Of a stretch of DNA of 9,005 nt, positions 1 through 6,852 are shown in pieces (the stretch's first letter is position 1; each line of letters opens with the position of its first letter). Where the stretch lies: NCBI GenBank assembly GCA_026391515.1, contig JAPLEC010000442.1, positions 1 through 9,005 on the forward strand, in the 5' to 3' direction. The notes under the pieces are model-generated. The model saw only the letters and a list, made by a program, of their open reading frames with translations, did not search any database and was not told the origin of the DNA. The translations under genes were made by a program, and so were the position numbers. The stretch comes from Bacteroidia bacterium. GTDB lineage: Bacteria > Bacteroidota > Bacteroidia > Bacteroidales > VadinHA17.

Positions 1-361
1 TTTCCTGTGATAAAATATATTTTACCACTGTGTCAATTTGTGACCTTGAATGGGTAAAAGCACCATAACCCTTCTGCCATTCAAACTTAAATTTTGACAA
101 CCTTTTCCCTTTAATCCATGAATTAGATGATGTTTTAATTACTTCTACCAAATCTGGTATAAGTTGATTTACATTATATCCGATTAAGATATGCATATGG
201 TCGGGCATTGAACCTATTGCCAGTATTATATGCCGATGATTTTGGACAATTCCTGTAATATACTTTTCCAATTCATTTTTCCATTCTTTTTTTATTAAGG
301 CATCACGGTTTTTCACTGCAAATACCAAATGGAAATAACATTGGGTATAAGTATTTGCCAT
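1..361 (-). CDS. IS200/IS605-like Y1 (HUH) transposase, C-terminus beyond window
   Basis: Reading from an ATG at 361 towards the left edge gives 120 residues with no stop, so only the C-terminus is missing; members of this family run about 145-155 residues. The start (MANTYTQCYFHLVFAVKNR) is the typical N-terminus of small Bacteroidota Y1 transposases. The metal-binding HUH motif is His55-Met56-His57 in the stretch PDHMHILIG, and GYGAF at about 98-102 is also typical. The likely nucleophile is Tyr115, in VVKYILSQE near the edge. Such enzymes cut and rejoin single-stranded DNA, either moving IS200/IS605 elements or acting as domesticated REP-associated enzymes. No TnpB/IscB partner or terminal hairpin could be identified on the visible side, so I cannot say whether it is a mobile element or a resident RAYT-like gene. 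The family call is firm from motifs; activity is inferred. Confidence 0.92.
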   Translation of the reverse strand, partial: MANTYTQCYFHLVFAVKNRDALIKKEWKNELEKYITGIVQNHRHIILAIGSMPDHMHILIGYNVNQLIPDLVEVIKTSSNSWIKGKRLSKFKFEWQKGYGAFTHSRSQIDTVVKYILSQE

Positions 362-678
362 AGTGTTTAATAATTTAATTTTCGCAGAAACATGTCATAA
401 AGATAGCTTGCAACTCCCAAATTCAAAAATAAATTTCCACTAATTGCAGGTTTCACAGGCTATTTTTAAAAAGTGCTTAAAACTGGAGAGAGACTGAACA
501 ATTATTAAAAACTGCATTCTGGAAAGAAAACTATGATTTAATAGCTCCTTTTCTTGTTTAAAATTGTCTGTTAAAATATTTTCTGATTTTATTTTACATA
601 CTTTTTAGTAACTTGCTGTTGAGTAAAAATTCAGATTTTATAAATGAATTTTAACTCAGGTTCTAATATTATTGAAGT
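362..678. other. AT-rich spacer between transposase and YhcH gene
   Basis: This 317-bp spacer separates two outward-facing genes and should hold both of their promoters. I see no plausible gene in it. A TATTTTTG-type -7 element for the transposase lies on the minus strand at 424-431, but without a TTG at the expected distance. On the plus strand nothing matches TAnnTTTG well; TAACTTG at 609-615 is one base short. A perfect 10-bp TTTTTAAAAA palindrome occurs around 463-472, which is unremarkable in DNA this AT-rich. No recognisable transposon end or duplicated target site was found. Confidence 0.6.
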
Positions 679-1293
679 ATGAAAAACTTATTCCTGAAAA
701 TTATGGTATTTGCTGGTTTATTTGGTTTTTTTGGCTGCAAGGCTCCGATGGATCCTGCTAAATGGAACAAAAAACAGATCGATGCCTGGTTCGAAAAAGG
801 TGAATGGCTTAACGGCTGGAAAGTAAAACCTGACCCGACCATCAATCGAAAAGAGCTTGCCATATCCTATTATAAGCATAAAGAAAGGTGGGACAAAGCT
901 TTCTCCTTTCTGAAAGATAATGATCTGGCAACCATGGAAGTGAAACGATATGAAATTGACGGTGCTGACCTTTATGCACCTGTTAGTGAGTATATGTCTA
1001 AAAATGAAGAAGATGTGAGGTATGAGGCGCACCAGAAATATATCGACATTCAATATGTGGTCAGTGGAAAAGAGCTTATAGGTATTGCTCCAATGTCGCA
1101 GAAAAAAGAGATTCTGGAATCCTACAACGAAGCAAAAGATGTGATGTTCCTGAGCGTCAGCCAGATTAGTAATTATAAAGCAACTCCTGAAACCTTTTTT
1201 ATATTTTTCCCTGATGATTTACATCGTCCGGGATTGAAAGATGGAGAAAGTACACCTGTGCGTAAGGTAGTTGTGAAGGTGAAGATTGACTGA
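679..1293 (+). CDS. YhcH/YjgK/YiaL (DUF386) family lipoprotein, sugar-metabolism accessory
   Basis: A 204-residue protein with a lipoprotein signal peptide: Lys at 2 and 7, a hydrophobic stretch, and a lipobox-like FFGC ending at Cys20. Residues from about 61 onward form the cupin-like DUF386 domain. Its signature EAHQKYIDIQYVVSGKE (116-132) contains His118 and Glu132, and FFPDDLHRPG (176-185) contains His182. These His/Glu residues are the usual metal ligands in the family. The N-terminal extension of about 40 residues after the Cys resembles that of other Bacteroidota members; E. coli-type proteins are about 150 residues and cytoplasmic. Relatives (YhcH, TabA, EbgC) are tied to sialic acid, sugar-acid or beta-galactoside metabolism or to biofilm control, possibly as sugar anomerases or epimerases, but the reaction is unsettled. 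The adjacent GH92 and PL11 genes fit a role in handling released sugars. Family call is secure; substrate is unknown. Confidence 0.9.
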   Translation: MKNLFLKIMVFAGLFGFFGCKAPMDPAKWNKKQIDAWFEKGEWLNGWKVKPDPTINRKELAISYYKHKERWDKAFSFLKDNDLATMEVKRYEIDGADLYAPVSEYMSKNEEDVRYEAHQKYIDIQYVVSGKELIGIAPMSQKKEILESYNEAKDVMFLSVSQISNYKATPETFFIFFPDDLHRPGLKDGESTPVRKVVVKVKID

Positions 1294-1294
1294 G

Positions 1295-1336
1295 AACCAA
1301 TACCCAACAGCCGGTAACCGTTAGCCCGTAACCGGG
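1295..1336. repeat. Degenerate heptanucleotide tandem repeat (six units)
   Basis: Read in steps of seven from 1295 the spacer resolves into AACCAAT, ACCCAAC, AGCCGGT, AACCGTT, AGCCCGT and AACCGGG. Every unit starts with A and has CC at its third and fourth positions, giving the consensus A-N-C-C-N-N-(T/C/G). The run begins one base after the YhcH stop codon and ends five bases before the GH92 stop on the other strand, so it fills the convergent spacer. Several units could pair, for example CCGGT at 1311-1315 with ACCGG at 1331-1335, or CCCG at 1325-1328 with CGGG at 1333-1336. No T-run follows in either direction. The periodicity is seen directly; any function as a terminator, mRNA 3' end or protein-binding array is speculation. 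Confidence 0.7.
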
Positions 1337-1341
1337 AATAT

Positions 1342-3525
1342 CTATTCTGAAATCTGAAATATCAGGTTACTTCCCTGCATTATCTCTTCGTGCCTGAGAT
1401 AATTTCTGTTGAATTTCTTACCATTCAAGGTTGCTGATTTTATATAGTAGCTCTTATCACCAAGACCGACGGATTTGCTGGTAAATAGCTTCCCGTCAGG
1501 TAGTTGTATCTTGATTTCTTCAAAGGCAGGTGTAGTAATAATATATTGTCCTGAACCGGGACAAACAGGATAAAAGCCAAGCATTGAGCAGACCAGCCAT
1601 GCCGACATCTGTCCCGCATCTTCATTTCCGCTAAGTCCACCCGGACTAATCCCATATTCCTCCGAATTAATCTTATGTGTCCAGTATTGTGTTTTTGAAG
1701 GATCACCAGCCATTGCAAACATAAAGGGTGCCTGCTGGTCGGTTTCATTGCCATGCCAGTAATATCCGCCATCGAAGAATTCATTTAGTTTCTTAAGGAA
1801 AGATTCTCTGCCGCCCAAAAGCTTCATCAAACCAGGCACATCCTGAGGAACATACCATGTATATTGAAACGGTGTTCCTTCGCATATAAAGCTTGCTTTA
1901 ACATTCGGATTAAAAGGTTCATACCATGAGCCATCCGAATGGCGCCCTCTGACATAACCTGTGCCGACATCAAAAACATTCCTGTAATTTCCTGATCTTT
2001 TTATCAGTTTCTTATAATCATCAGTTTTGCCAATTGCTTTAGCAACCCCGGCAAGAGCATAATCGTCTAACGCATATTCAAGCGTTCTTGAAACCTGTTC
2101 ACGCCTGTGAAAAGCATCCCAAACGCTGTCTTCAAGAGGAATATAACCATATTTTAAATAACTCTCCAGAGCTCTTCTTCCCTTACCATCAGCATAATCT
2201 TCCCTTGCAGGAGTATCGAACGCATTCTGCCGCATATACCTGTACGCTTTTTCAATGTCAAAATTTTTGATTCCTTTAATGTAGGCATCTGATATCATTG
2301 TGCTTACATGATCGCCGATCATTGCAGCTGTGTAGCTTGCCCATGCCGGGAAAATTGGCATCCAGCCTCCCTGCTCTGCTTTAAGAACAAGTGATTTAAC
2401 CATGTCCAGTGTCCTTGCCGGCTCAAGAATTGTCAGTAAAGGATGCAGTGCTCTGTACGTATCCCACATTGAGAAATCGTCATAGTATTCAAAACCTTCA
2501 GCTTTGTGGACGACACTGTCTTCTGCAAAGCCCTGGTAGCTGCCATCAACATCACTTGCAATGCGTGGCAGCTGGTAACAATGATATAAAGCAGTGTAAA
2601 ATTTTATTTTGTCTTCTTCCGTTCCACCGCTGACAACAACTTTCCAGAGAGTCTGATTCCATGTTTGCTCAGTTTCCTGACGGAGCTTGCCAAAATTAAA
2701 TTCGTCAACTTCTTTCAGCATATTATTCCGGGCTCCTTCAGCACTTGTAAATGATGTACCTATTATTGCCTGAATATTTTTTTCAGTATCAAAAGTGATT
2801 ACCATATCCTGGCTGCTCAGATCAGCCTTTATCACAGAGAAAGGTTTGTCGAACACTAATACGAACCAGCCGCTGAATCCTGCCGACTGGCCTCTTCCCT
2901 GGTAAATACGGTGCACCGGATTATAACCAACTATTTGATTTTTTTGCGGATAGTACCATATTTTTCCCTGATTTTCATCACTATTTAATCGAAGGAATAA
3001 GCAGCTGAGCACTTTCCCCGGAAAAGTAAACCGCATCATCCCGGTCCGGACAGATGCAGTAAGTTCGACTTTGATGCCAAAATCATCAAGTAATATGCTG
3101 TAATATGATGGTGAAGATTTTTCATTTTCGTGACTGAAAGATGAAACAGGAGATTTTTTGATAGTATCGGGATGCATTGTGGTAAATGGCATCAATGTCA
3201 GGCTTCCATAATCCTGTGTACAGCTTCCGCTCATCCAGTGGCTTCCGCGGAAACCGGTAATGTATTTGTCATTATAATAATAAGGTGAAATACATTTGAT
3301 TTCTGTTGTACGTGTCTCTGGCGTCCATTGGGTCATTCCAAACGGACGACCGACACCCGGGAAGGTTTGTCCTTTTTCTTCAGACGCAGCAACACTGTGA
3401 TGCCGGTCGCTTACAGTAGTCGCAGGTGCGGTTCCAATCAACGGATCAACATATTTCAGTGGTGTCTGCGCAGCTGCACTAAGATGAAATAGTAATATGA
3501 TAATAAGTTTGGAAAAGTTATTCAT
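1342..3525 (-). CDS. Secreted GH92 family exo-alpha-mannosidase
   Basis: A full-length 727-residue GH92 protein with a signal peptide (hydrophobic 7-18, probable cleavage near SAAAQ at 16-20). GH92 enzymes are calcium-dependent, inverting exo-acting alpha-mannosidases that trim N-glycans, yeast mannan or similar mannosides. Hallmarks in order: YVDPLIGT (25-32) opening the N-terminal beta-sandwich, FPGVGRPFG (55-63), the helical-domain motif FSMWDTYRALHPL (351-363), CEGTPFQYTW (548-557) with the probable catalytic acid Glu549, HGNE (591-594), and GNEDAGQMSAW (633-643) carrying Asp636, the best candidate for the catalytic base. Asn634 occupies a position that is Asp in some relatives, and HGNETDQQ differs from the common HGNEP..H, so linkage specificity should not be assumed. 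The ATG at 3525 directly precedes the signal peptide. It is divergent from the PL11-like gene and shares its promoter region. Confidence 0.95.
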   Translation of the reverse strand: MNNFSKLIIILLFHLSAAAQTPLKYVDPLIGTAPATTVSDRHHSVAASEEKGQTFPGVGRPFGMTQWTPETRTTEIKCISPYYYNDKYITGFRGSHWMSGSCTQDYGSLTLMPFTTMHPDTIKKSPVSSFSHENEKSSPSYYSILLDDFGIKVELTASVRTGMMRFTFPGKVLSCLFLRLNSDENQGKIWYYPQKNQIVGYNPVHRIYQGRGQSAGFSGWFVLVFDKPFSVIKADLSSQDMVITFDTEKNIQAIIGTSFTSAEGARNNMLKEVDEFNFGKLRQETEQTWNQTLWKVVVSGGTEEDKIKFYTALYHCYQLPRIASDVDGSYQGFAEDSVVHKAEGFEYYDDFSMWDTYRALHPLLTILEPARTLDMVKSLVLKAEQGGWMPIFPAWASYTAAMIGDHVSTMISDAYIKGIKNFDIEKAYRYMRQNAFDTPAREDYADGKGRRALESYLKYGYIPLEDSVWDAFHRREQVSRTLEYALDDYALAGVAKAIGKTDDYKKLIKRSGNYRNVFDVGTGYVRGRHSDGSWYEPFNPNVKASFICEGTPFQYTWYVPQDVPGLMKLLGGRESFLKKLNEFFDGGYYWHGNETDQQAPFMFAMAGDPSKTQYWTHKINSEEYGISPGGLSGNEDAGQMSAWLVCSMLGFYPVCPGSGQYIITTPAFEEIKIQLPDGKLFTSKSVGLGDKSYYIKSATLNGKKFNRNYLRHEEIMQGSNLIFQISE

Positions 3526-3531
3526 GAGGAG

Positions 3532-3575
3532 AGATCATTTATTGAACAATGTTAAATATAGATCATTTTGATCTC
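3532..3575. promoter_or_regulatory. Possible operator: palindrome plus repeated half-site in divergent spacer
   Basis: In the 111-bp spacer between the divergent GH92 and PL11-like genes there is a perfect 6-3-6 inverted repeat, AGATCA-TTT-TGATCT, at 3560-3574. The same nine bases AGATCATTT occur again at 3532-3540, 28 bp away, just upstream of the GH92 start codon. Spacing near a multiple of the helical turn and placement between divergent genes would suit a dimeric regulator controlling both. No regulator gene lies in the window. The repeats are visible in the sequence; the operator role is inference, and chance is possible in AT-rich DNA. Confidence 0.35.
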
Positions 3576-3636
3576 TATTGAATTCCGGTCAGCAAAAAAA
3601 TTGTAATATTGGTATGTAACTTTAAAACCCGGCAAA

Positions 3637-5343
3637 ATGAAAAAACTCCTGCTTCTTTTTGTTTTAACGATTATTTCCGGATTTATAAATCTGTATTCAC
3701 AGCTTCCTTTCAATGAAAAAATTGACAGGGGTGTCGTGGCACTGACTATAGATGGTACACATGCATATATCGGATGGCGTTTATTGAAGGACGATCCAGC
3801 AGATATCTCTTTCAACGTTTACAGGAAAGAGGTTGGATCGGCTGATTATCAGAAAGTTAATAAGGAGAAGGTAAGTTCAGCGACTAATTTTATCGATGAG
3901 ACAGTTAAGCCTGGAATGGCATATAGATACCAGATCAAAACAATAAAGAACGGTAAGGAGGAGGATGCACCCGGAGAAGGAACCGTCTTCATGCTTACTG
4001 AAAATAAACCCTATTATTCTATAAAACTTAATACTGATGCCAGGTTGAAGAGACTTGGTCTGGCAGACCTTAATGGAGACGGAGCATGGGATTTTGTAAT
4101 TCAGTTCCCCGATTTTAATGTTGATCCGTATTACATGCCGGGTTACTGGCAAAGAAGTCCGGAACCCTACACGCTTCATGCATATACTTCGAAAGGACAA
4201 TTCTTATGGAGCTACGAGATGGGCTGGTCAATCGAAACAGGCACATGGTACTCGCCATACATGGTGTACGATGTTGACGGTGACGGGTTTGCTGAGATTT
4301 ATGCCAAAGCCGGTGAGGGTGATCCGCGGGAACCTGATGGTCATGTGCTGGAAGGACCCGAGTACCTGGTAAAAATTGATGGTATGACTGGGAAGATTAT
4401 TCAGAAAACGGACTGGCTTTCAAAGGAAGGTTTCCTGAATAATTATAACTATGAAAGCCGGAATTTTCTGACTGTTGCTTATCTCGACGGTAAAACACCA
4501 TCGCTGGTGATGCAACGTGGCACTTATACGATCATTAAAACAATGGCGCTCGATAAAAATCTGAATAAAGAGTGGTACTGGGAGAGTACCGGTGAATATG
4601 AAAAGTACAAGGGACAGGGTCAGCATGGCATAATGCAGGGCGATATTGATTTTGACGGAAAGGATGAGCTTATAATATGCACTTTTGCCCTTGACCATGA
4701 TGGTAAACCAATCTGGTACACGGGACTCAGGCACAACGATGCAGGTTATCTGGCTGATATTGATCCTTCAAGGCCGGGGATGGAAATCTTTTACGGGATC
4801 GAAGCACGCTCTCCTAAAAATGGTGTTTGTCTTGTCGATGCTGCAACCGGTGAAATAATATGGGGCTTTGACGGACCTACAACTCACGTTCACAGCCAGG
4901 GTATGGTAGGGGATATTGATCCGGAATATCCGGGAATGGAGTGTTATGCAGGTGAAGCAAAAGGAGGAAACCAGTATTTTTTGTATAGTGCAGGAGGTAA
5001 AAGACTGTCTGATAAATCAATGGGCTCGCTGACTCCGAGGCCTGTCTGGTGGGATGCTGATGATCTGAAAGAAATTGAGATAAATAATTACCTGATCAAA
5101 TATAAGGGAGATACACTTTTGAAAACCGAAGGAAAGATAGTAATGGTTGCCGATTTAATCGGTGACTGGAGGGAAGAGATTGTAACAAGCCTTCCGGGGG
5201 AGTTGAGGATTTACTCAACTAATATTCCTGCAAATACAAGAAAAGTATGTTTGATGCAGAACAGACAATACCGTCTGGGATTAGCTAACTCCACAATGGG
5301 ATATTTCTATCCGCCGCAGCTTGGGATGGAGAAAAAACAGTAA
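3637..5343 (+). CDS. Secreted PL11-like rhamnogalacturonan lyase family protein
   Basis: A 568-residue exported protein (signal peptide about 1-21, ending LYS before QLPF). Residues about 28-118 form the FnIII-like RGI-lyase domain, with GVVALTIDG and YIGWRLLKDDPADISFNVYR, a classic PL11 opening. The rest is the eight-bladed propeller with calcium-type motifs DLNGDG (144-149), DVDGDG (212-217) and DIDFDG (336-341), the paired DIDPSRPG (374-381) and DIDPEYPG (427-434), and GDWREE (509-514). PL11 enzymes (YesW/YesX type) cleave rhamnogalacturonan I by beta-elimination. This copy departs from typical members: RHNDAG where GHGDA is usual (365-370), and a C-terminus of QYRLGLANSTMGYFYPPQ rather than the common AWQN..YNQPPH pattern. 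The fold and family are well supported; activity on pectin is less certain, and it may act on another acidic or rhamnose-containing glycan. It is divergent from the GH92 gene. Confidence 0.88.
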   Translation: MKKLLLLFVLTIISGFINLYSQLPFNEKIDRGVVALTIDGTHAYIGWRLLKDDPADISFNVYRKEVGSADYQKVNKEKVSSATNFIDETVKPGMAYRYQIKTIKNGKEEDAPGEGTVFMLTENKPYYSIKLNTDARLKRLGLADLNGDGAWDFVIQFPDFNVDPYYMPGYWQRSPEPYTLHAYTSKGQFLWSYEMGWSIETGTWYSPYMVYDVDGDGFAEIYAKAGEGDPREPDGHVLEGPEYLVKIDGMTGKIIQKTDWLSKEGFLNNYNYESRNFLTVAYLDGKTPSLVMQRGTYTIIKTMALDKNLNKEWYWESTGEYEKYKGQGQHGIMQGDIDFDGKDELIICTFALDHDGKPIWYTGLRHNDAGYLADIDPSRPGMEIFYGIEARSPKNGVCLVDAATGEIIWGFDGPTTHVHSQGMVGDIDPEYPGMECYAGEAKGGNQYFLYSAGGKRLSDKSMGSLTPRPVWWDADDLKEIEINNYLIKYKGDTLLKTEGKIVMVADLIGDWREEIVTSLPGELRIYSTNIPANTRKVCLMQNRQYRLGLANSTMGYFYPPQLGMEKKQ

Positions 5344-5413
5344 AATAATACTGTCTTAATTATATAAATTGCTGATTAAGAGGGAGTAATATTAAAAATC
5401 TGAAAGAATATTG

Positions 5414-6466
5414 CTAATGGTGATGGGGAATATAATATTCGTGATAATAGATGCCGACAGCAATATAGTCAACAATATTCTTGGCAAAGTACATACTATG
5501 CAGTGAATCAACAAGTGTCCTTAGAGTTTTAAGTGCGGGACTGATCAATTCACTCAGGTTTACAGTTGTACCATCATCATATGTAAGCAGTATGTCCCTG
5601 TGGTGACAAATGGTTCCGGTACTATCACTTTCATCAACTATCTTTACAGCTGCTTTCTGCTGAAGAACGCCATCAAGAAATACCTGGATTGAATCAAATT
5701 CTGAACTTCTTACAATATCGACATTCCCGATCGTCAGAGTATATTGATGTTCACATTCCCTGCTGCATCTGCTCCCTATAAAAGTACGTGTTTCTTTTAA
5801 CAATACCTGATCGCCATTACAGAGTGCAAAAGATGAAGTTGTTGTATCACCAGTCATGAATTCAACTGCAATGTTATATCCTTCAGTAAATGAGTACTTT
5901 GACAGATAAGAAAAATCATGATACATTTTGGCTGCTGATACAATTTCAAGTGAGCCGATATCTTCCTGGTCAAGGGTAAAACCTGCAGAAAGCTTGTAAT
6001 CGTAACCGTGAAACCATGAATAATAGAAATGGTAGTCAGTTGCTGTTATAGTAAAATTGTTGGCAAGAGCTGAATCACTTTCATAGAAATTGTGCATGTA
6101 TCGCGGATGGAGAACAAGTTTCTGAGGCATATTTACAATCATATTGTCGCTGATTCCGGTCTTTTTGAACAGCTTTCTCGGGAAAGGATTTTCGTGATAG
6201 AAAACTGTGTCCGGACTATAATCATAAATCCCGGCAATCATAGCGAGAGTGATGCTGTCATTAAAAGTGATTTCTGATTTTGAAAGATCTTCTGATACAC
6301 AAAGAAGCTGGTACCCTTTTGTACTCGATATCTCAGCTACTGCGTTATTAATTTTTTCGACACTTGTCTCGATGGATTGTTTCAGAGATGTGCTTGTATC
6401 GAATTTGGAACAGCTCACAGCTGCCAGACCGATGACAACAGAAATAACTAAAATACTCTTTTTCAT
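5414..6466 (-). CDS. Uncharacterised lipoprotein with Cys/His cluster
   Basis: A 350-residue protein I do not recognise. It has a clear lipoprotein signal: MKKS, a hydrophobic core, and AAVSC with Cys19 as the lipidation site, so it should sit on the outer membrane or face the periplasm. Residues about 24-48 are polar and helix-prone (SLKQSIETSVEKINNAVAEI); the remainder appears beta-rich with many Tyr, Asp and Thr. Notable groupings are CSRECEH (234-240, Cys234, Cys238, His240), CHHR (287-290), Cys56 and Cys216, and a His/Tyr-rich tail (YYHEYYIPHHH, 340-350). These could bind metal or form disulfides, but no known motif is matched. It lies downstream of the acyl-chain operon on the same strand but has its own promoter and a 128-bp gap, so a shared role is unproven. 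It is convergent with the PL11-like gene. Confidence 0.85.
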   Translation of the reverse strand: MKKSILVISVVIGLAAVSCSKFDTSTSLKQSIETSVEKINNAVAEISSTKGYQLLCVSEDLSKSEITFNDSITLAMIAGIYDYSPDTVFYHENPFPRKLFKKTGISDNMIVNMPQKLVLHPRYMHNFYESDSALANNFTITATDYHFYYSWFHGYDYKLSAGFTLDQEDIGSLEIVSAAKMYHDFSYLSKYSFTEGYNIAVEFMTGDTTTSSFALCNGDQVLLKETRTFIGSRCSRECEHQYTLTIGNVDIVRSSEFDSIQVFLDGVLQQKAAVKIVDESDSTGTICHHRDILLTYDDGTTVNLSELISPALKTLRTLVDSLHSMYFAKNIVDYIAVGIYYHEYYIPHHH

Positions 6467-6504
6467 AAGTCAAAACATTATTGTTTCTACTCACAATTTC
6501 TAAA

Positions 6505-6533
6505 CAAAGTTACGAATTCTTAAATTTTACCAA
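6505..6533 (-). promoter_or_regulatory. Bacteroidota-type promoter for the 350-aa lipoprotein
   Basis: On the minus strand TAACTTTG (6512-6505) matches the phylum -7 consensus TAnnTTTG exactly. A TTG -33 element lies at 6533-6531, separated by 18 bp, within the usual range. Transcription would start near 6498, giving a leader of roughly 30 nt before the ATG at 6466. This is the best promoter match in the window. It supports independent expression of the lipoprotein rather than read-through from the operon ending at 6595. Confidence 0.7.
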
Positions 6534-6594
6534 TAATTTAAACCTTAAATATTCTGGTTTATTGTTTTTGCCTGATTGTTTTTTAATTCTATAC

Positions 6595-6852
6595 TTAAGG
6601 AGTTAAAAACCAATAGCTTAAACTTTGTTTGTGGCTTAATACGATAAAGGTTTGGGGAGTAATGAAAGACAGAAGCTCTTTAAGTATCTGGATGGTACAA
6701 ACACCCGGCAGGATAGGATTTCCAGGGAAATGACCTTTAAAAATATCATGATCCCTCTTCAGTTCTACCTGTATTGTTAATTTATTAACACTCTCTTTCT
6801 GAATGTTTTTGATAGTGTAAAGCTCATTCAGAAATTTCTGATCCGTTTTCAT
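6595..6852 (-). CDS. Truncated FabZ-like (hotdog) 3-hydroxyacyl-ACP dehydratase
   Basis: An 85-residue protein whose first 65 residues match the start of hotdog-fold acyl-ACP dehydratases: ELYTIKNI (10-17), then DHDIFKGHFPGNPILPGVCTIQ spread over 34-55. His41 of GHFPG is the expected catalytic His. The position of the catalytic Glu in FabZ (GVLIIE) is Gln55, as I recall for dehydratases of Bacteroidota pigment-type clusters. Full-length members are about 120-145 residues, so roughly the last third is missing: the frame stops after SYWFLTP. Another minus-strand frame stays open from about 6660 to a stop at 6545 (ending KTINQNI), so a frameshift is possible, although joining it still gives only about 101 residues. 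It overlaps the upstream lipoprotein gene by 29 bp and is the last gene of the operon. It could be a real short protein, a decaying gene or a sequence error. Confidence 0.75.
   Translation of the reverse strand: MKTDQKFLNELYTIKNIQKESVNKLTIQVELKRDHDIFKGHFPGNPILPGVCTIQILKELLSFITPQTFIVLSHKQSLSYWFLTP

Noticed and set aside
424..431. TATTTTTG -7 box on the minus strand for the transposase
   Set aside because: No TTG at the expected upstream distance, and such a match is likely by chance in DNA this AT-rich.
718..1053. A 111-codon minus-strand frame across the YhcH gene
   Set aside because: Shadow of a gene with strong family motifs; its translation has no recognisable features.
1310..1336. Possible bidirectional intrinsic terminator formed by CCGGT/ACCGG or CCCG/CGGG pairing
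   Set aside because: Stems are only 4-5 bp and neither strand has a following T-run; the heptamer repeat explains the self-similarity better.
3601..3624. Promoter for the PL11-like gene, TTG at 3601 and TAACTTTA at 3617
   Set aside because: Spacing between the elements is only 13 bp, the last base of the -7 box is wrong, and the leader would be only a few bases.
1342..5343. Canonical polysaccharide utilisation locus
   Set aside because: No SusC/SusD pair, hybrid two-component system, sulfatase or anti-sigma factor is present in the window.
5355..5380. CTTAAT ... ATTAAG inverted repeat after the PL11-like gene as a terminator
   Set aside because: Six AT-rich pairs with a 14-nt loop and no T-run are too weak to call.
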